Of a stretch of DNA of 64,000 nt, positions 60,055 to 64,000 are shown in pieces. The DNA comes from Fimbriimonadaceae bacterium (GTDB taxonomy: Bacteria; Armatimonadota; Fimbriimonadia; Fimbriimonadales; Fimbriimonadaceae): assembly GCA_019694835.1 (NCBI GenBank), contig JAIBBE010000220.1, positions 1 to 64,000 of the forward strand. Direction: 5' to 3'. The stretch's first letter is position 1. Each line of letters starts with the position of its first letter. The notes under the pieces are model-generated. The model was not told the DNA's origin and made no database searches. It saw only the letters and a list, made by a program, of their open reading frames with translations. The translations under genes were made by a program, and so were the position numbers.

Positions 60055-62553
60055 ATGCTGCTGGCGATTGCGCTCGGACTCACGCTCCAAACGAAGCCCT
60101 TCGACTTTCTCGGTTTCGGACCCTACATCTCGGGAGTTCCAAACCCAGCCCAAGTCCTCGGATACGGGCCAGGCGAAAGGCATACACCCTACCACGATCA
60201 GGAGCGATTTCTGGCCGCGCTCGAGGCCAAGGGAAGCGAGCGTCTGCGCATCATCCCCTACGGAAAGAGTACCGAGGGGCGGCGGCTGCGCATCGCGGTC
60301 ATCGGAAGCCCGAGCAATCTCGCCCGACTCGACGAAATCAAGGCCAATCTCGGAACCATCGCCACCGCTGATCCGACCAAGAACCTCGATGAGCTGATCG
60401 CAAAGACCCCGGTGGTCGTGTGGATCAACGAGAACATCCACGGCGACGAGTCAGCGTCGTTCGAGTCGGGAATGTGGCTCATCTACACCCTCGTCGCCAG
60501 CCAGAACCCAGCGGTGACCAAAGCGCTGGACGAGGCGCTCGTCATCGTCAATCCCTGTTACAACCCTGATGGTCACGAGCGATTCGTTGTTTGGTACAAC
60601 TCCATCGCCATCGGCAGCAGCAATCCCGACGCCTTCGAGCAACGGCAGCCTGACATCATGGGCGGTCGCACGAATCACTACCGATTCGATATGAATCGCG
60701 ACCGGATCTCGTTCTCGCAGGCCGAGAGCCGTCAGGAGGCAGCCGCCGTCCTGCAGTGGCGGCCCCAGGTCTACGCCGACCAGCATGGTGAGGTCGACGG
60801 CTATTTCTTCCCCCCCTGCCCCATGTCGATCAACGAGAACGTCGGGCGCGAACGCTATGCGAAGTGGACACGCGTGTTCGGCAAGGCGAATGCGGATGCC
60901 TTCGACAAGAACGGTTGGCTTTACTTCATCGGCAAGGAATACGACCTCTACTACGCGGGCTACCTCGACAGCTTCAATGCCCTCACCGGCGCGATCGGAA
61001 TGACTCACGAGACGAATGGCGGTTCGCGCCTGGCCATCGATAATTCGGCCGGCGGGGTCGTCACCCTTCGCGACGGCATGATGAAGCACTTTACGACCGC
61101 CCTCACACTTATCCAATCTTCCGCGGCAAACCGGAAGGAACTGCTGACCGAATACGCCGCCTTTAAGCGTGACGCCATGGCGGGCAAGTCGGCGGGAGAT
61201 TTCCAGCGGGTTGTCGTGTCCGGCGACCCGAGAGCCCTCAAACGATTTGGGCAGCAGTTGGCTTTTGGGGGCGTGAAGTCGACCGTAGTCGGCAAGGCCT
61301 TCCGTCAGCGCGGCACCGATTACTGGACGGGTAAGGCCGAGGATCGCGAGATTCCGGCAGGTTCCGTGGTCGTCGATATGGACCAAGAGCAAGGTGCCTA
61401 CGCCAAAGCTCTCCTCGAACCCGGTTCGAACTTCGAACCCGAGTTCATCAAGCGCCAGCAGGATCTGCAAAAAGCCCGGCAAGACAAAGAGCGCTACCCA
61501 GGGCGTCCCGGACCCGAGTTCTATGACATGACGGGCTGGAGCGCGGTCTATGGGCACGGACTCGATGCGATGTACTGCAAGGACAAGACTGCCTTCGAGG
61601 CCGGAATCGATCCGGTTGAGCGTCGTGTTGGCAGCTATGGAAAGGTTGGGGCATGGTGGTCCTACACGGACCAGTCCGACATCCTAACGGCCTATGATCT
61701 GTTGGACGAGGGCGTCCGCGTTGATCTATCCACCGAACCCCTTAAACTTGGCGGTGAGACCATCCCGAAGGGCAGCTTCCTTGTCTTGCGTGAGCACCAA
61801 GAGGTCGAGGAGGTCGAGGCCAAGCTGGTGGCGGCGGCGGGCGAAAGAGGCTCGTACATACACCCTCTCGATACAGGATTCCCCGATACCGGCGCGGCCG
61901 GACCTCTGGAAAGCACCTCGATCGAGGCGCCCAAAATCAAGGTCGTCTTCGGTTCGGGCGGCGATACCACCGGCTTTGGTGGGATGTGGTACGCGATGGA
62001 GCAAACCTTCCGCTTGCCATTCACACCGGTCTTTGGCGATGCCCTGGACGACCCGGGCGACGCCACGTGCATTGTTTGCCCGCCGGGCGGCTACGGTCCG
62101 CCGAGCGAGAAACTGAAGTCCTGGGTTCGTGAGGGTGGGCGCCTCGTCATTCTGGAGGGTGGAAGCTGGGCGCTCGGTGAAAAGGGCTTCGCGACGTTTG
62201 AAACCAAGCGCGCGACCAACCTTCCCGGTTCGCTCTTTCTCGCCAACCTCAACCCGCGCTCGATCTACGGGTCGGGCTATGATCCCGCCAAACCGATCTC
62301 GGTGCCCGTTGCTGGCGGCAGCTTTCCGAAGGTCAAGCCGGAGGGAGGTGCGGTGGTGTCCTTTGGCGAAAAGCCCAGACTGCTCAGCGGGTGGGCCTGG
62401 GATGACACGGAAGCAGCGCTGGGCGGAACCGTTTGGTTCCATGACCAGCCTTACGGCCGCGGCCACGTCTTGTTCTTTGCCCAAGACCCGACCGAGCGCG
62501 CCCTTTGGCCCGGTTTGGCGAGGCTTCTTCTCAACGCGATGCTGCTCGGTTAG
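60055..62553 (+). CDS. Exported M14 family zinc carboxypeptidase
   Basis: 832 aa; a GTG one codon upstream is an alternative start. Weak signal peptide (MLLAIALGLTLQTKP). The M14 domain covers residues about 50-350: zinc ligands in NENIHGDESAS (His, Glu) and VYADQHGEVDG (His), substrate-binding CYNPDGHERF and FDMNRDR, and the catalytic glutamate in MTHETNGG. The C-terminal half (residues 400-832) is a second domain with a glutamine-amidotransferase-like fold pattern (CIVCPPGGYG, FVREGGRLVILEGGSW), typical of long bacterial M14 proteins. Confidence 0.92.
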   Translation: MLLAIALGLTLQTKPFDFLGFGPYISGVPNPAQVLGYGPGERHTPYHDQERFLAALEAKGSERLRIIPYGKSTEGRRLRIAVIGSPSNLARLDEIKANLGTIATADPTKNLDELIAKTPVVVWINENIHGDESASFESGMWLIYTLVASQNPAVTKALDEALVIVNPCYNPDGHERFVVWYNSIAIGSSNPDAFEQRQPDIMGGRTNHYRFDMNRDRISFSQAESRQEAAAVLQWRPQVYADQHGEVDGYFFPPCPMSINENVGRERYAKWTRVFGKANADAFDKNGWLYFIGKEYDLYYAGYLDSFNALTGAIGMTHETNGGSRLAIDNSAGGVVTLRDGMMKHFTTALTLIQSSAANRKELLTEYAAFKRDAMAGKSAGDFQRVVVSGDPRALKRFGQQLAFGGVKSTVVGKAFRQRGTDYWTGKAEDREIPAGSVVVDMDQEQGAYAKALLEPGSNFEPEFIKRQQDLQKARQDKERYPGRPGPEFYDMTGWSAVYGHGLDAMYCKDKTAFEAGIDPVERRVGSYGKVGAWWSYTDQSDILTAYDLLDEGVRVDLSTEPLKLGGETIPKGSFLVLREHQEVEEVEAKLVAAAGERGSYIHPLDTGFPDTGAAGPLESTSIEAPKIKVVFGSGGDTTGFGGMWYAMEQTFRLPFTPVFGDALDDPGDATCIVCPPGGYGPPSEKLKSWVREGGRLVILEGGSWALGEKGFATFETKRATNLPGSLFLANLNPRSIYGSGYDPAKPISVPVAGGSFPKVKPEGGAVVSFGEKPRLLSGWAWDDTEAALGGTVWFHDQPYGRGHVLFFAQDPTERALWPGLARLLLNAMLLG

Positions 62554-62582
62554 TAACGGGTCAAGATTCCCTGTACAATGGA

Positions 62583-63560
62583 ATGATGGCGGTGCGCGAC
62601 ATCGGAACTCCCGACCTGGGAAGAAACTCGGGAACGACCCTCGACCTCGACTGGGTCGAAGAGGTCCGCGCGAACAAGAGCGCGATCGACCGGCGAGCGG
62701 CGACCTTGGTTACGCGGCGAACCGTCAAGAAGCAATGGCAAGCTGCTTGGCTCCTTCGCGCAATCTCGCTGATGGACCTCACGACCCTCGGCGGCGACGA
62801 CACGCCGGGCAACGTCCTCCGGCTCTGCGCCAAGGCCCGACGACCGGTTCGAGATGACTTGCTTGAAGCCCTCGGCTTCACCACCGGCTTGCGGGTGGCT
62901 GCGGTTTGTGTGTACCACTCGCGGGTCGCGGATGCGGTCAAGGCGTTGCAGGGGACTGGGATTCCGGTTGCGGCGGTTGCGGCGGGATTTCCGCATGGGC
63001 TCAGCCCGCTAAGCCAGAGAATCGCGGAGATCAAGGCGAGTGTGGAGGCGGGGGCGGCGGAGATTGACATCGTCATCGACCGCTCGCATGTCCTTCGCGG
63101 CGAGTGGAACGCGCTCTACGACGAGGTCGCTGCGTTCCGCGAGGCGTGCGGTGAAGCCCATCTCAAGGCGATCCTCGCGACGGGAGAACTCGGCACCCTC
63201 CGCAATGTGGGCCGGGCGAGCATGGTCGCGATGATGGCGGGGGCGGATTTCATCAAAACGTCGACAGGAAAAGAAGCGACCAACGCCACGCTGCCGGTCG
63301 GGCTCGTCATGGTGCGCGCGATTCGCGAGTATCGCGACCGCACCGGATTCCGGGTCGGCTACAAACCGGCGGGCGGCATCCGGACCGCCAAGCAATCGCT
63401 CGATTGGCTTATTCTGATGAAGGAAGAGCTCGGCGACGCTTGGCTGCGGCCCGAGTTGTTTCGGCTTGGCGCGAGCACCCTGCTGACCGACATCGAGCGC
63501 CAACTGGAGCACTTCGTGACCGGACGCTACTCGGCCGCACATCGCCATCCAATGCCCTAG
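62583..63560 (+). CDS. deoC: Deoxyribose-phosphate aldolase
   Basis: 325 aa from the ATG at 62583, longer than E. coli DeoC (about 260) and like the animal-type enzyme. Catalyses reversible cleavage of 2-deoxyribose-5-phosphate in nucleoside salvage. SLMDLTTLGGDDTPGNVLRLC, VCVYHSRVADAVKAL, GAAEIDIVIDRS, KAILATGELGT (Schiff-base region) and FIKTSTGKEATNATLP, GYKPAGGIRTA match; the lysine in FIKTSTGK forms the Schiff base and the Lys in GYKPAGG activates it. Follows the M14 gene by 29 bp. Confidence 0.94.
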   Translation: MMAVRDIGTPDLGRNSGTTLDLDWVEEVRANKSAIDRRAATLVTRRTVKKQWQAAWLLRAISLMDLTTLGGDDTPGNVLRLCAKARRPVRDDLLEALGFTTGLRVAAVCVYHSRVADAVKALQGTGIPVAAVAAGFPHGLSPLSQRIAEIKASVEAGAAEIDIVIDRSHVLRGEWNALYDEVAAFREACGEAHLKAILATGELGTLRNVGRASMVAMMAGADFIKTSTGKEATNATLPVGLVMVRAIREYRDRTGFRVGYKPAGGIRTAKQSLDWLILMKEELGDAWLRPELFRLGASTLLTDIERQLEHFVTGRYSAAHRHPMP

Positions 63561-63578
63561 CCCAAACGTCTTCAAGTT

Positions 63579-64000
63579 GTGATTCTCGAACTCACGGTAG
63601 AGAATATCGCGATCATCGACCGGTCTCAGATCGCTCTGGGGCCGGGTTTCACGGCGCTGACCGGGGAAACCGGAGCGGGCAAGTCGCTGCTGGTCGATGC
63701 CATTGACTTGGCGCTCGGAGGCCGGGCAGATTCCGACCTGGTTCGGACGGGCGCCGCCCGGGGACAGGTTCGTCTCGTCGCTGATTTGTCCGCGAATCCA
63801 GCCGCCGCCGCAAAGTGCGCGGAACTGGGTGTCGAACTCGAAGACGGCCAGCTTTTCGTCCACAGAGAACTCTCGGCCGAGGGGCGCTCAACTTGCCGGA
63901 TCGGCGGAAAGCTCTCGCCGGTCGGGGCGCTGAAGCAGATTGGTGCTTTGATGGTCGACCTCCACGGTCAGCACGATCACCAAAGCCTCCTCGACCCGGC
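63579..64000 (+). CDS. recN: DNA repair protein RecN, N-terminal fragment (cut by the window end)
   Basis: 140 codons visible from the GTG at 63579. The SMC-like ATPase head starts VILELTVENIAIIDRSQI, the Walker A is GETGAGKSLLVDAIDLALGG (about residues 30-49), and DLHGQHDHQSLLDP near the edge is the RecN signature before the coiled coil. RecN acts in double-strand break repair with RecA. The gene continues beyond the window. Confidence 0.95.
   Translation, partial: MILELTVENIAIIDRSQIALGPGFTALTGETGAGKSLLVDAIDLALGGRADSDLVRTGAARGQVRLVADLSANPAAAAKCAELGVELEDGQLFVHRELSAEGRSTCRIGGKLSPVGALKQIGALMVDLHGQHDHQSLLDP

Overview
The window is about 60% GC, densely coded on both strands, and looks chromosomal. 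Two secreted proteins end in a PEP-CTERM tail (VPEP, a hydrophobic stretch, then RRRR). Together with many secreted beta-propeller, Ig-like and dockerin-like proteins and a Thermus-type aminopropyltransferase, this suggests a Fimbriimonadia-like member of Armatimonadota. The lineage is an inference; no rRNA gene is present to test it.

Layout. 0-9 kb: secreted beta-propeller protein, peptide-binding lipoprotein, a 225-aa unknown protein preceded by eleven 21-bp repeats, speE, an Ig-like secreted protein and purF. 9-19 kb: three unannotated-size small ORFs, an orphan sugar-ABC ATPase overlapping an L,D-transpeptidase, a CoA-transferase, an ArgC-like protein without the catalytic cysteine, a MacB-type permease, a glycosyltransferase and a PEP-CTERM protein. 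19-31 kb: VPS10-like propeller, Ku, a DprA-like protein, selD (apparently a selenoprotein), gcvT, a three-gene hydrolase/membrane operon, an isolated rpsJ, a second PEP-CTERM protein and ilvC. 31-41 kb: peptidases (pepF, DUF885), an ALDH7-type dehydrogenase, UDP-sugar epimerase, PhyH dioxygenase, SRAP protein and a globin. 41-47 kb: a complete rhamnose/AI-2-type ABC transporter operon whose ATPase and one permease are fused, then two unknown secreted proteins of lower GC. 47-64 kb: two tRNA genes, a GH172 protein, hutU, TPR, dockerin-like, S41 and NlpC/P60 proteins, a membrane-fusion/FtsX deletion scar, an atypical SDR, an M14 peptidase, deoC and the start of recN.

The most interesting structures are: (1) the 231-bp array of eleven exact-length 21-bp units, each a small variable hairpin, lying 11 bp upstream of the start codon of the 225-aa unknown gene; (2) selD read through an in-frame UGA at the catalytic position, followed by a hairpin that fits a bacterial SECIS element; (3) two families of dispersed palindromic elements (a GTACCGCTGG... 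family and a CCCCCTCTCC... family), some inserted in frame inside genes; (4) a fusion scar joining the start of a membrane-fusion protein to a beheaded FtsX permease; (5) a 22-bp perfect inverted repeat shared by the ends of two convergent genes.

Functional links that can be read from arrangement: the transporter operon 41022-45459 has ATGA overlaps throughout; the ABC ATPase/transpeptidase pair and the 28629-26966 operon are also translationally coupled; Ku, a DprA-like protein and selD sit as convergent and divergent neighbours with almost no space between them. Start codons were chosen from family length, signal peptides and ribosome binding sites, and several are GTG or TTG.
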